A DNA stretch of 64,000 nt from Rothia endophytica (GTDB lineage: Bacteria; Actinomycetota; Actinomycetes; Actinomycetales; Micrococcaceae), in the NCBI RefSeq assembly GCF_928381505.1, contig NZ_CAKMSJ010000001.1, positions 124,001-188,000 of the forward strand, given 5' to 3'. Within the stretch, counting starts at the first letter, position 1, and the number at the start of each line of letters is the position of its first letter. Positions 48,430 to 56,597 of this stretch are shown here, piece after piece. A program made the translations under genes and the position numbers. Below the pieces are notes generated by a model. The model saw nothing but the letters and a program-made list of their open reading frames with translations, was not told the origin of the DNA and searched no databases.

Positions 48430-49920
48430 TTAGTTGGTTGGGAAGCCCAGATTAATTTGGGACTCACTCGCCAGCGGCCACCTCTGCGTGACGACCTTAC
48501 GGCGGGTATAGAAATTAAAAGCTTCTGGGCCGTAAATGTGGGTGTCCCCAAACAAGGAGTCCTTCCACCCACCAAAGGAGAAGGCCCCGATAGGTACAGG
48601 GATGGGGACGTTAATGCCGACCATGCCAACCTCAATGTTGAACTCAAATTCTCTGGCGGTACGGCCATCACGAGTGAAGACAGCGGTACCGTTAGCGTAC
48701 CGGTTAGAGTTGATCAGACTGACCGCCTCATCAAACGAATCGGTACGCGAAACGACCAGCACAGGGCCAAAAATTTCTTCATCATAAACCGGCATCCCCG
48801 GCTTCACATGATCTATGAGGGTAGGCCCAACAAAGTAGCCCTCCGCCGGTAGGTCAGCCTCACGGCCATCAACCAGCACCGTGGCACCCGAATCATTAGC
48901 TCCAGCGATGAGCCCTTCGATACGTTCCTTGGCTTGGGCGGTAATCACAGGGCCCATCTCATTCTCAGGGTTGGTGCCTGGCCCAACCTTTAGTTCGCCA
49001 ATACGATCCTGGATTTTCTGCACCAGCTCATCAGCGATATCACCCACAGGAACGACCACAGAAATTGCCATGCAGCGCTCACCCGCCGAGCCAAATCCAG
49101 CCGAGATAGCGGCGTCCGCTGCCGCATCAAGATCAGCATCAGGCATAACCACCATATGGTTTTTAGCGCCGCCCAGCGCCTGGCAGCGCTTTCCCTGGGA
49201 CGTGGCACGTTGGTAGATCGATTGAGCAATAGGGGTTGATCCAACGAAGCTAACAGCCTTAACTGCGGGGGCATCGATAATAGCTTCAACAGTGTCCTTG
49301 TCACCGTGCACTACATTGAGCACCCCATCAGGCAGACCGGCCTCGTGGAAAGCCTTAACAATCCAGTTAGCAGATGAAGGGTCGCGTTCTGACGGTTTCA
49401 AAATCACGGTGTTACCAGCAGCAATTGCAGCGGTCACCATCCACAGAGGCACCATTGCAGGGAAATTAAAGGGGGTAATACAGGCAACCACTCCAACCGG
49501 CTGGCGTGTTTGATGCACGTTAATACCGCTTGCCGCCTGCTCTAAGAACTCGCCCTTCATGTGGTGCAAGAGGCCCGCACAAAATTCGACGTTCTCAAGA
49601 CCGCGCGCGATTTCACCCGCTGCGTCCGAAGGCACCTTACCGTGCTCCAAAGAAATTACTTCTGCCAATTCTTCCTGACGCGAAGTTATGATTTCACGGA
49701 GCTTGAAGAAAATAGCTGTACGCTTGGCTAGCCCTGTAGCCCTCCATCCGGGGAGGGCTGCTTCGGCGGTGGACACCGCTCTTTCTACAGTGCTGGCATC
49801 GGCGAGCGCGACTTCGCCAGTTTGCTCGCCCGTTGCGGGATTGAAAACGGGGCCAAAACGGTCGCTGCCGGAAGCTTCTTTGCCTCCGATGATGTGAGGA
49901 ATTCTGGTGAGCGTGGTCAT
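48430..49920 (-). CDS. mmsA: Methylmalonate-semialdehyde dehydrogenase (CoA-acylating)
   Basis: 496 residues from ATG 49920 (AAGGAAAAAGG upstream). Aldehyde dehydrogenase superfamily: FNFPAMVPLWMVTAAIAAGNT, FVGSTPIAQ, and the catalytic Cys in GSAGERCMAISV, the MmsA-type context. It converts methylmalonate or malonate semialdehyde to propionyl- or acetyl-CoA with NAD. First gene of the operon with the aminotransferase, as expected for beta-alanine or valine/pyrimidine breakdown. Confidence 0.93.
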   Translation of the reverse strand: MTTLTRIPHIIGGKEASGSDRFGPVFNPATGEQTGEVALADASTVERAVSTAEAALPGWRATGLAKRTAIFFKLREIITSRQEELAEVISLEHGKVPSDAAGEIARGLENVEFCAGLLHHMKGEFLEQAASGINVHQTRQPVGVVACITPFNFPAMVPLWMVTAAIAAGNTVILKPSERDPSSANWIVKAFHEAGLPDGVLNVVHGDKDTVEAIIDAPAVKAVSFVGSTPIAQSIYQRATSQGKRCQALGGAKNHMVVMPDADLDAAADAAISAGFGSAGERCMAISVVVPVGDIADELVQKIQDRIGELKVGPGTNPENEMGPVITAQAKERIEGLIAGANDSGATVLVDGREADLPAEGYFVGPTLIDHVKPGMPVYDEEIFGPVLVVSRTDSFDEAVSLINSNRYANGTAVFTRDGRTAREFEFNIEVGMVGINVPIPVPIGAFSFGGWKDSLFGDTHIYGPEAFNFYTRRKVVTQRWPLASESQINLGFPTN

Positions 49921-50180
49921 ACCTTTTTCCTTGGGTATCTGGTTCAGTTGACGGTTAGCCAGTGGGGCTAGTTTCCATCGTTTCATTTCACCTGTACCGC
50001 AACTAGAGCTAAGTTGTTCAGTTTTCGCCCCGAAATTAAACAAACTGTCAACGCTCACTATGCCGAGTCATGCGCGTCCTTCAGAGGTTGCATACATAAA
50101 ATTTCAACATGTACACCTTTTTTGATAACTGAACTAGTTCCCCCATGATGTAAACGCTCAGATACCTAAGGACGCAGCCT
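49921..50180. promoter_or_regulatory. Divergent promoter region of mmsA operon and pucR gene
   Basis: 260 bases between divergent starts. It holds related half-sites such as AACTGAACTAGTTC (near 50126-50140) and AAGTTGTTCAGTT (near 50012-50024), sharing an ACTGAAC/GTTCAGT element in opposite directions. These may bind the PucR protein. No experimental support. Confidence 0.45.
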
Positions 50181-51797
50181 ATGACCCTCAGCTCAGCTGA
50201 AGCAATCACTCTCAAAGACATACTGGCTCTGCCGGTACTAGTAGCTGCGGGTACCAGACTATTAAGCGAAGCAAGCCATCTCGATCAGCCAATACGGTGG
50301 GTCCACGTGGTTGACACCCCTCGCGGGGGTGAACTGATCGACGGCGGTGAACTTTTGCTCACCACCGGAGCTAGCCTAGGAAAAACCGCCCCAGAACGCT
50401 ACAGAACCATTGATAAATGGGTGGACGCAGGAGCGGCCGCCCTGCTCATCGAAATAGGTGTTGTACTCGATGAATTACCGCAAGATATTCTTGAGCACTG
50501 TGCAGAGCGGGGGTTACCTCTGATTGTTACCGCGGGTGAGGTTCGTTTCTTAGAGGTCACCGAGGCAGTGCACTCTGCGGTTCTTTCGCGCCAGTTTCAG
50601 CAGGTTGAGCAACTGCAACGTATTAATGAATCTTTCTGGAGTCTCATGTATAACAGGGCTCAGGCCGAGCAACTGATTCTACATACGTCCCGTGAGCTTG
50701 CCCTGCCAGTGGTCCTTGAGGACCTGGCCCACCGCGTCATTCTATACGCTGAAGGCCATGAGTTGCCCTCGCAGTTGCTGCAAGGGTGGGAGGGTAAATC
50801 ACGACGCTGGGCATCTGATCACAGCGCAGCCGGTCTTATTGCTAACCCTGTTACCGTTCAAGACCCTGAAAATTCTCAGGTGAGCTGGAGTTTTATAGAT
50901 ATTCAAGGGCAGGGTATTCACTGGGGCAGGTTGTTTGTGCGCGGTGCAGCTTTGGACGATACCTTAACCTTGCACACGATGAGGCACGCGGCAATGGCGC
51001 TCACCATCGAAAGGCTAGGCGCTTCAAACCCTCATGCGTGGACTGACTTACGGGAACGTATAGGGCTAAAACGGGTGCTGAAAAACCGCTTTACAACCGT
51101 TGAGGGCCAAAAAGTTGTGTTGGAGTCCAACGGTTTTCATACCGATGGGCGGGCCCTGTTAGCCTCTGAGCTTCGATCCGCCGAACGACTATCGCTAACA
51201 TCCGTTCGTAACGTCCTGTTATCGATTAGTCCAGATGTTGAAGTGATGGTAGCTCACCACGAAAATAATAGTCACCGAGTGGTTTGCATTATTTCAGCAA
51301 ACTCCCAAAAGTGGGAGGCTACTGAGCTGGCAGAAGCTGCGAGGCAAGCTCTGGCAGGGCTTGGAACAGCTATCGAATTTCTGGTGGCTACCGGCCCTAG
51401 GGGGCCCGTTGACTTAAGTTCTGCCCTGCACAGAATGAGCGCTCTGAACGCTCAGATTCCTGAGACCGGGGTTGCTTTGCGACGGGCTGACCGAAACCAG
51501 TTCGATGGTCTAGTGAACTACTTACATCAGGACGTGAGGGTGCAGGAGTTTGGCGAAACCACCCTGCAGCCTGTGCTGCTGCATGATGCTCGCAACGATT
51601 CTGATCTTATGGTGACGCTGAGTACCCTGCTCGAACACCCCACGTCCCGGTCAGCAGCGGCCCAGAAGCTTCACCTTTCGCGCACAGCCCTCTATTCCCG
51701 GATTGCAACCATCGAGAGGCTTTTAGCGGTTGATCTCAACAAGGGCGAGGATTTCTTTGGGCTCAGTCTTGCGGTGCGCAGCTACTACGGAGCCTAG
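50181..51797 (+). CDS. PucR-family transcriptional regulator
   Basis: 538 residues, with AAGGA upstream. N-terminal purine-catabolism-regulator domain (residues about 15-135, GGELIDGGELLLTTGASLG), a middle GGDEF-like/sensor region and a C-terminal HTH (SRSAAAQKLHLSRTALYSR). Such proteins often activate nearby catabolic genes. It is divergent from mmsA and the aminotransferase and probably controls them, and perhaps the symporter operon. Confidence 0.9.
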   Translation: MTLSSAEAITLKDILALPVLVAAGTRLLSEASHLDQPIRWVHVVDTPRGGELIDGGELLLTTGASLGKTAPERYRTIDKWVDAGAAALLIEIGVVLDELPQDILEHCAERGLPLIVTAGEVRFLEVTEAVHSAVLSRQFQQVEQLQRINESFWSLMYNRAQAEQLILHTSRELALPVVLEDLAHRVILYAEGHELPSQLLQGWEGKSRRWASDHSAAGLIANPVTVQDPENSQVSWSFIDIQGQGIHWGRLFVRGAALDDTLTLHTMRHAAMALTIERLGASNPHAWTDLRERIGLKRVLKNRFTTVEGQKVVLESNGFHTDGRALLASELRSAERLSLTSVRNVLLSISPDVEVMVAHHENNSHRVVCIISANSQKWEATELAEAARQALAGLGTAIEFLVATGPRGPVDLSSALHRMSALNAQIPETGVALRRADRNQFDGLVNYLHQDVRVQEFGETTLQPVLLHDARNDSDLMVTLSTLLEHPTSRSAAAQKLHLSRTALYSRIATIERLLAVDLNKGEDFFGLSLAVRSYYGA

Positions 51798-51895
51798 CCA
51801 CAGTTTGGGCAGGGTTCGTCCCATGGGGTGTGTATTAGTTCTGCGCCGGTGGAAACAACGGCGCCCCTCGTGTAGGGAGTCTCGAGCAGACTAAC

Positions 51896-52380
51896 CTAGC
51901 TGGCTGCACCCCGGGCAAGCACAATCATGAGAGGCTGGTTTGCGCCACCCACAAACCCATCCCGACTCCAAGAGCTATACACCTTGTCGATATAGAGACC
52001 CGCATTCTCTAGGTCTTGCCTGATCACTTCAAGCGAGCGGAATTGCAGGTGAGATTCAAGTTCTAAAACATCGCCCGTATCTTCACATCTATTGACCTCC
52101 ACCATGGTTACTACGCCGTTACTATCCGGCTCACTCACGGTCGTCGTTTCGTGGAGCACACCAGCAGAGGTCATGCGCTTCCTACCGGTCTCATTCCACT
52201 TTTCCCAGGCTCTGGCATCTGGGTTACGGGTTTCAAAGGCGAGCACTCCCCCGGGTTTGAGGCCTTGGGCAATGTCGCTCAGTGTTTGCTTCCAGGCTTG
52301 CCCGAGAATGTGCATGGCGACATTGCCGGTCATGAGGACTAGGTCTGCAGAGTTTGGCTTTATCTGGGAGGAGTAGCCCT
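51896..52380 (-). pseudogene. SAM-dependent methyltransferase, 3' half (split gene)
   Basis: This is the C-terminal part of a class I methyltransferase: MTGNVAMHILGQAWK, GLKPGGVLAFETRNPDAR and WSRDGFVGGANQPLMIV. The 5' half is at 61195-61700. The two share 247 bases with about 10 mismatches (52134-52380 and 61195-61441, constant offset 9,061). Joining them through the repeat gives one frame of 247 residues, a usual length. At 52333 a short frame starts with ATG, but that is the middle of the protein and without the SAM-binding part. Confidence 0.9.
52134..52380. repeat. Left 247-bp direct repeat of the 9-kb segment
   Basis: Matches 61195-61441 in direct orientation, 96 percent by my count, with about 105 identical bases at the right end. 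The left end includes a shared CTCACGGTCGTCGTTTC. It is methyltransferase coding sequence. Confidence 0.93.
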
Positions 52381-52387
52381 ATCTGAC

Positions 52388-53500
52388 TTATGCGTTCACC
52401 TGGTCGATATAACCGATGAGGCTCGTTATCAGCATGAGAACCTGGATGCAGTTACGCTTGTTGAATTGGCGAGGGGAGACAGCATGGACACTGGCGTGGC
52501 GCGAGTAGTAGTGCGGCACCTTGTCACCTTTGTCCTTCCAGAACGCCTCGTGCGCGTTCCAAATCGGTAGCCACACGAACGCTTCGTGTACCCTCATATT
52601 ATCGATTTCACCTGGGATATCATCGCCTCTCTTACGATTCGTGATGGCGCTACGTATTTCCCTGTCGGGGTAATAACGGTAGATAAGCGTGTCCAGCGTA
52701 ACCGTGAACATAGCCTGAGCAGAACGAAAATGCCCAGCCCGCATCGCGCCGAGTCCGTCGAGGGCAAAGGTAAGCTCATCGCCGACCACCTGGTGGTCTG
52801 CCCCTTCCAACACCACAGCACAGTCCTCGATAATTGACTCGTAACATTCACCGAGCACCTGGCGTCGCCCTGCGCTGTCCTTCGCTCGCAACAGTCGAAG
52901 AGCCGTCCGTCCACGAGGCACGAGATAGAGAGGGATACCTTCCTTCTCGACGAGCTCGCGGACCTGGTTCACATGAATCTCGCCCACATGTTCTTTGAGG
53001 TTGGGAGGCAGAAGGGCACGGTTCAGGCCGTGGGATGCCTGCGAGTCGAAGAGTGACCCTAGAGACCTCCTCAGCCCTTCCAATATGCCTGTCTGATGCT
53101 CGGAGATTCGCTTGAGTATCTCCTGAGTTACGGGGCTGATAACCGGGGTATGTAGCGCTGGCAAGTCAAACAGTGGCATCGGGAAAGTAGGGATACTAGC
53201 GATAATTGGCGCAATCTGCTCCCGAAAAGGCTCATTGATCGGCGCAAGAACCTCGTAGATCATGGCACTGTAGTCGGGTATCGTCGATTGGATTTGATCC
53301 TGCAGGGGCACGAGGGCACTAGAAAGGCTATTGCCCATACTTGTTTGTAGAGACCGTGAGAACTCCGCTGGTATCTGGAAGCCGACAGTTTGTTTCTTCT
53401 GGTCGCTCGTGGCCAGCTCTGCAGGCTCCCGAGTTACTCCCTCGGATTTTGATACGTCGCCGTCATCAGGCTCGACCTCGCAGTCGTTTTCATCTTTCAC
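52388..53500 (-). CDS. HEPN-domain protein (second gene of a two-HEPN operon)
   Basis: 370 residues. The GTG start 53500 has GGAGG 6 bases upstream and overlaps the TGA of the preceding gene (GTGA), so translation is coupled; the longer frame to TTG 53530 is less likely. The C-terminal 60 residues have a HEPN-type helical end: SRHASVHAVSP with Arg334 and His339 in an RX4H arrangement, then helices ending LMLITSLIGYIDQ. HEPN proteins are often RNases in phage defence, toxin-antitoxin and abortive infection systems. The N-terminal 200 residues are hydrophilic to amphipathic and not recognised. Activity is not proven by sequence. The stop lies 8 bases from the repeat boundary. Confidence 0.78.
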   Translation of the reverse strand: MKDENDCEVEPDDGDVSKSEGVTREPAELATSDQKKQTVGFQIPAEFSRSLQTSMGNSLSSALVPLQDQIQSTIPDYSAMIYEVLAPINEPFREQIAPIIASIPTFPMPLFDLPALHTPVISPVTQEILKRISEHQTGILEGLRRSLGSLFDSQASHGLNRALLPPNLKEHVGEIHVNQVRELVEKEGIPLYLVPRGRTALRLLRAKDSAGRRQVLGECYESIIEDCAVVLEGADHQVVGDELTFALDGLGAMRAGHFRSAQAMFTVTLDTLIYRYYPDREIRSAITNRKRGDDIPGEIDNMRVHEAFVWLPIWNAHEAFWKDKGDKVPHYYSRHASVHAVSPRQFNKRNCIQVLMLITSLIGYIDQVNA

Positions 53501-54324
53501 GACGAACCTCCGCTGGACCTCGACACGCAATCGAGTCTTCGATGGATCATCGAGACCATTGTCAATACTTCGAGCAACTCCTCATCAGTAATCCTGCGGT
53601 TTATCCTCGGGTCATGCGCCATCGGATTCCGGTAAAGGCCGTTCAAGCCTTTTATGAGATTAGCGAACCCGGTCTGTTCATCCTTATCAGTTTGCGTCCG
53701 CAGAAAGTTGATTGCGAGCATCGGTATACCCGACTGGCCGAGCGCCAAAGCAGTATCGACAAGCGCAGCTCCGTCGCCCGAAGCACCGCTTAGGTCCCGG
53801 ATTCGATCAAAGATGCTCTTGGTTGCCTCAAAACAGGCATGGAAGTGCGACTTCTTTAGCACCTCTAGCGAACAGTATCGGAGTACCTCAGAATGGCATT
53901 TACGGCGGTGAAGTTCATCGCGAATCGATGATGCGATGCGAGATGCCTCATCTAACGTCTGGGCAATTGGACCCTTAGCGACCCTGCCCTCATCATTGAC
54001 TCGCATCCCGACAAATGCAAGGTGTTCGTTGAGCCTATCTTGTCGAAGAGTGAAGAGCTCCGGCTGCCTGCGATACCGTACCGGCTCCATTGCCGTGACG
54101 ATAAAAGTAATTATGCGTTTCGAGCTTAGGTCCTTTTTCTGACGAGCAACGAAAGCTTCGGTTAGACGGTCACACTTGGTCGCAGTTGGATTCGGGTCCT
54201 CCATCCTCAAGTAAACGAGTAAATCGCCAATCTCGCGACCAGTTAACCCGTCGGAGGTGTCGGCAAGAACTTCGGCGATAGCCTTTAGTAACGGATAAGA
54301 CCACATGGGCTCTAACTGCGCCAC
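53497..54324 (-). CDS. TIGR02391-type (Ymh) HEPN protein (first gene of a two-HEPN operon)
   Basis: 275 residues, GTG 54324 (in-frame ATG 54306 is an alternative). The N-terminal half has the family's wHTH-like region (LTGREIGDLLVYLRMEDPNP, then FVARQKKDLSSKRIITF) and FVGMRV. The C-terminal half matches TIGR02391: EVLRYCSLEVLKKSHFHACFEA, SGASGDGAALVDTALAL, FANLIKGLNGLYRNPMAHDPR and MIHRRLD. RNPMAH is an RX4H motif (Arg232, His237). Members often lie in defence islands. The GTGA overlap with the next gene suggests the two act together. Confidence 0.85.
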   Translation of the reverse strand: MAQLEPMWSYPLLKAIAEVLADTSDGLTGREIGDLLVYLRMEDPNPTATKCDRLTEAFVARQKKDLSSKRIITFIVTAMEPVRYRRQPELFTLRQDRLNEHLAFVGMRVNDEGRVAKGPIAQTLDEASRIASSIRDELHRRKCHSEVLRYCSLEVLKKSHFHACFEATKSIFDRIRDLSGASGDGAALVDTALALGQSGIPMLAINFLRTQTDKDEQTGFANLIKGLNGLYRNPMAHDPRINRRITDEELLEVLTMVSMIHRRLDCVSRSSGGSS

Positions 54325-54401
54325 ACTATCTCACCACCCACAGGTTGATGAGTAAGACCCCGCGAGACATCCGCTGACTTCCCACTTCTTATCTCTAGAC
54401 T

Positions 54402-54484
54402 TTAAACGTTGAAACGGAACACTACCGCATTCCGTAGCTGAATATCGTCTGGCTTGATGTTCCGGGGCGGACAGATCGGCGCAC
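54402..54484 (-). pseudogene. C-terminal tail remnant T1 (RNAVVFRFNV)
   Basis: Read on the minus strand, the sequence before TAA 54402-54404 encodes KPDDIQLRNAVVFRFNV. Similar tails end at 55936 (DDSSVHNVVEFRFNV) and 62346 (DISSVRNLVDFRLNV). Only the tail is conserved. There is no gene in front of it. It sits between the HTH gene and the HEPN operon. Confidence 0.6.
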
Positions 54485-55033
54485 TCAGCCGCTGTTCAGA
54501 GTCGGCTCCGTCACCGCCGACACACCGGTATCGCGCTTGAGGAGGACGTAGGGGAACGAGCGGCCCACTACCACCCATCCGTCATCCATCAGTGCCGAGG
54601 CCTTCCGTGTTCCGAGAACCAGACGATGCTCCCACTGCTTGTCCGAGTGCACGACATGGTGGTGCGCCACGCCGAATCCGACACTATGCCAGCCGTATCG
54701 CCCGGCGAGATTGAGCTCGTCAATCGCATCAAAGATGCCCACGGGCCCGATCAGGCGCTCACCCGGATCAAGGCTTCGCGCCGAAAGCTTCACTGGGGCG
54801 GCGAACCGCTTTTGCGCAGCCTGCTTGGAGATCCCCAGAGACTTGCCAATATCGACCCACGTCGCTCCCGACTCGCGTGCGGCGAGCACGCTCGACTGGA
54901 GGAGTTCGCGTGACTGCTCCTCGATCGCGTGAGCCACCGCAATCGCGGCGATGAAATCCTCCGGCTCCCGGGGCTCCGACACCGGAACAAGTGCCGCCAT
55001 GACATCTTGCAGCCTCTCGGAGACGTTGTTCAC
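54485..55033 (-). CDS. Helix-turn-helix protein, probable autorepressor
   Basis: 182 residues from GTG 55033, which overlaps the TGA of the upstream membrane gene (GTGA). Residues about 50-75 are an HTH (ATWVDIGKSLGISKQAAQKRF), a type frequent in small actinobacterial regulators. The C-terminal 100 residues are an unrecognised domain (GWHSVGFGVAHHHVVHSD, VVGRSFPYVLLKRD). A frame open to 55306 is not used because the start would be within the promoter palindromes. It probably binds the two palindromes at 55284-55328. Confidence 0.75.
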   Translation of the reverse strand: MNNVSERLQDVMAALVPVSEPREPEDFIAAIAVAHAIEEQSRELLQSSVLAARESGATWVDIGKSLGISKQAAQKRFAAPVKLSARSLDPGERLIGPVGIFDAIDELNLAGRYGWHSVGFGVAHHHVVHSDKQWEHRLVLGTRKASALMDDGWVVVGRSFPYVLLKRDTGVSAVTEPTLNSG

Positions 55034-55281
55034 CGTGGCTCGTCTTCCGGGAGGGTCTCCGAAGGTGTCCATTCGCCGCGGGCCACCTGGGGGCGCTTCC
55101 CCCACCATGCGAGGTACGAACCCACGCCGACACATCCGACGATGATGACGACCACCGCGACCTGCAGCCACCACACACCAGGAAGAAGATCGAACACCAG
55201 GAGGAGCCCGATGACGCTCGGGAGGAACAGGAGCGCGATGCCCCACGAGTAAGAGGGCGGATTTTTCTTGATCTCTGACAT
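55030..55281 (-). CDS. Small two-helix membrane protein
   Basis: 83 residues: MSEIKKNPPSYSWGIALLFL, two membrane helices (to about residue 62) and a charged C-terminus (TPSETLPEDEPR). It starts directly after the -10 region, with no room for a leader, so its mRNA is predicted to be leaderless. First gene of the operon with the HTH protein. Possibly a toxin-like or sensor membrane protein, or a plain hypothetical protein; the family is not recognised. Confidence 0.75.
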   Translation of the reverse strand: MSEIKKNPPSYSWGIALLFLPSVIGLLLVFDLLPGVWWLQVAVVVIIVGCVGVGSYLAWWGKRPQVARGEWTPSETLPEDEPR

Positions 55282-55316
55282 GTGTCAACCATAGGTTGAC
55301 CCGCATAGATTGTCAA
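55279..55316 (-). promoter_or_regulatory. Leaderless promoter of the membrane/HTH operon
   Basis: On the minus strand, TTGACA (complement of 55311-55316), 17 bases, TATGGT (complement of 55288-55293), 6 bases, then ATG 55281. The first base of the start codon is the expected transcription start. Confidence 0.75.
55284..55300. promoter_or_regulatory. Operator 1, palindrome over the -10 region
   Basis: GTCAACC-ATA-GGTTGAC, perfect 7-base arms. It covers the -10 box and the start region of the leaderless promoter. Centre-to-centre distance to operator 2 is 28 bases. Confidence 0.8.
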
Positions 55317-55328
55317 CGACTAGTTGAC
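55312..55328. promoter_or_regulatory. Operator 2, palindrome over the -35 region
   Basis: GTCAAC-GACTA-GTTGAC, perfect 6-base arms with the same half-site as operator 1. It covers the -35 box. The pair would let a dimeric repressor block the promoter cooperatively. Confidence 0.8.
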
Positions 55329-55686
55329 GGCCTATTACGCCGAGAGTGTGGCCCTCAAGCCAGCTTCTACGTTGAAGTGGAACTCCACCGGCTTCTGAAA
55401 CCGAATAGCCCTCGACTGCATAAGCACGCTCAGTCAGGTGTAAAAAGTAGGTCAGCAGAACAAGTCCAGGAGCCAACACAGCACCGCGTTGCTCGCTAAG
55501 GACCGGGGAGCAGTTTCACTCGAGTCTTCCGCGGATACGAGGCTCAGAATCTGGTCACGCGACCGGCGCGTCCCTGTCAGCAGCCCTATCCCGATATGTG
55601 GCCGTCGCGCGGCATTCGTGGGAATATCGCGGACCTCGGCTTCCATAGACCGACCGTGCTCCGGGCCCAACGTATCGCTCGACGTG
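55329..55686. other. Region without intact genes
   Basis: About 360 GC-rich bases. Short overlapping frames exist in several directions but none has coding character, family similarity or a ribosome site. It may hold decayed sequence in front of the VOC fragment. Confidence 0.5.
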
Positions 55687-55899
55687 ATGCCGAGCGAGCG
55701 GATTCTCCCGCCGCGCATACATCTCGACCTCTATGCCGCGGATCAAACTGCGGAGATCGCACGTCTGTCCCGTCTCGGTGCATGTGAGGTGCCTTGGGAT
55801 GGCAGGACCGCCGATGCAGGTTACGTGATCATGGAGGATACGGAGGGTAACCGCTTCTGCGTCATCGATGCCGCGGGGTGGAGCGGATTCATGCGCTGA
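55687..55899 (+). pseudogene. C-terminal fragment of a VOC/glyoxalase-like protein
   Basis: The last about 65 codons (RIHLDLYAADQTAEIARL, RLGACEVPW, YVIMEDTEGNRFCVID) match the second half of glyoxalase-like single-domain proteins. The expected first half is missing, and the frame upstream has no similarity. It converges on tail remnant T2. Confidence 0.7.
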
Positions 55900-55935
55900 C
55901 GACGAAGCGACGACCCTGTTTGTAGGCTGCTCACC

Positions 55936-56000
55936 TCACACATTAAAGCGGAACTCGACCACGTTATGGACAGAACTATCGTCACGAGCGCTCAAACTTG
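55936..56000 (-). pseudogene. C-terminal tail remnant T2 (DDSSVHNVVEFRFNV)
   Basis: Ends at TGA 55936-55938 on the minus strand. Upstream codons give ARASLSARDDSSVHNVVEF. Similar to tails at 54402 and 62346. It marks the left edge of the polymerase/mobilisation module. Confidence 0.6.
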
Positions 56001-56291
56001 CGCGCGCTTGACAGGCCAGGTAGGATCGCTTCAAGTTCTTGATCACCGCGACCGCAAGGTGCTCGAGGAGGGATCACCCCACGTGGGCTGTGGTGAGCAG
56101 CGCATAGTCAGCACCGGGTAGCGCCGGGAACCACGTCGAGATTGAGATACAGACGACCCGGCAGGGAGTGACTTCTCCCGTAAGGCACGGAGGTCCCTCA
56201 GGGCCCAGTGGAGCATCGCGCACGGCGACCGGGAAAGTAGCCGGACAACTATTCCCCCGTCTCCGGACAGTTCAAGCTGTCTGGAGTTGTC
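56001..56291. other. Upstream region of the mobilisation module
   Basis: GC-rich gap with the palindrome CCCACGTGGG (56078-56087) nested in TCACC...GGTGA. It could hold the promoter or an origin for the polymerase operon, but no iterons were seen. Confidence 0.4.
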
Positions 56292-56597
56292 ATGGGGTAC
56301 TCCCCGCCTCCCTCGTCCGACCTCACCCACTACCTCAACCTCACCGATGCCGTCGAACTTGGCTTCGGCGCGTATCAGACCCTTCGGCGATACATCGCCC
56401 AGGGCAAGCTTCCTGCGGTCAAGGTTGGAGGCCGCATCAAGGTTCTGCGGTCTGACCTTAATGCCCTCGCGGTCCCAAAGCGACAGCCCACCTTCGAGGA
56501 GGTCGAGGCCGCCGCAGAACGTCTCGCCAGCTCCGCTCCCCCGCTGAGCGACGCCCAGGTCCGTCGCCTCAGCGCGATCTTCGGCGGTGCGGCATGA
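56292..56597 (+). CDS. Excisionase-like helix-turn-helix protein
   Basis: 101 residues: LNLTDAVELGFGAYQTLRRY and GKLPAVKVGGRIKVLRSDL are the MerR-like HTH_17 fold used by excisionases and by small plasmid DNA-binding proteins. Its stop overlaps the start of the DNA polymerase gene (ATGA). With no integrase nearby it may instead be a replication or transcription regulator for the polymerase. Confidence 0.82.
   Translation: MGYSPPPSSDLTHYLNLTDAVELGFGAYQTLRRYIAQGKLPAVKVGGRIKVLRSDLNALAVPKRQPTFEEVEAAAERLASSAPPLSDAQVRRLSAIFGGAA

Noticed and set aside
54485..55306. 273-residue version of the HTH protein
   Set aside because: The longer start lies within the promoter palindromes and its extra residues are Arg/Pro-rich shadow of the membrane gene.
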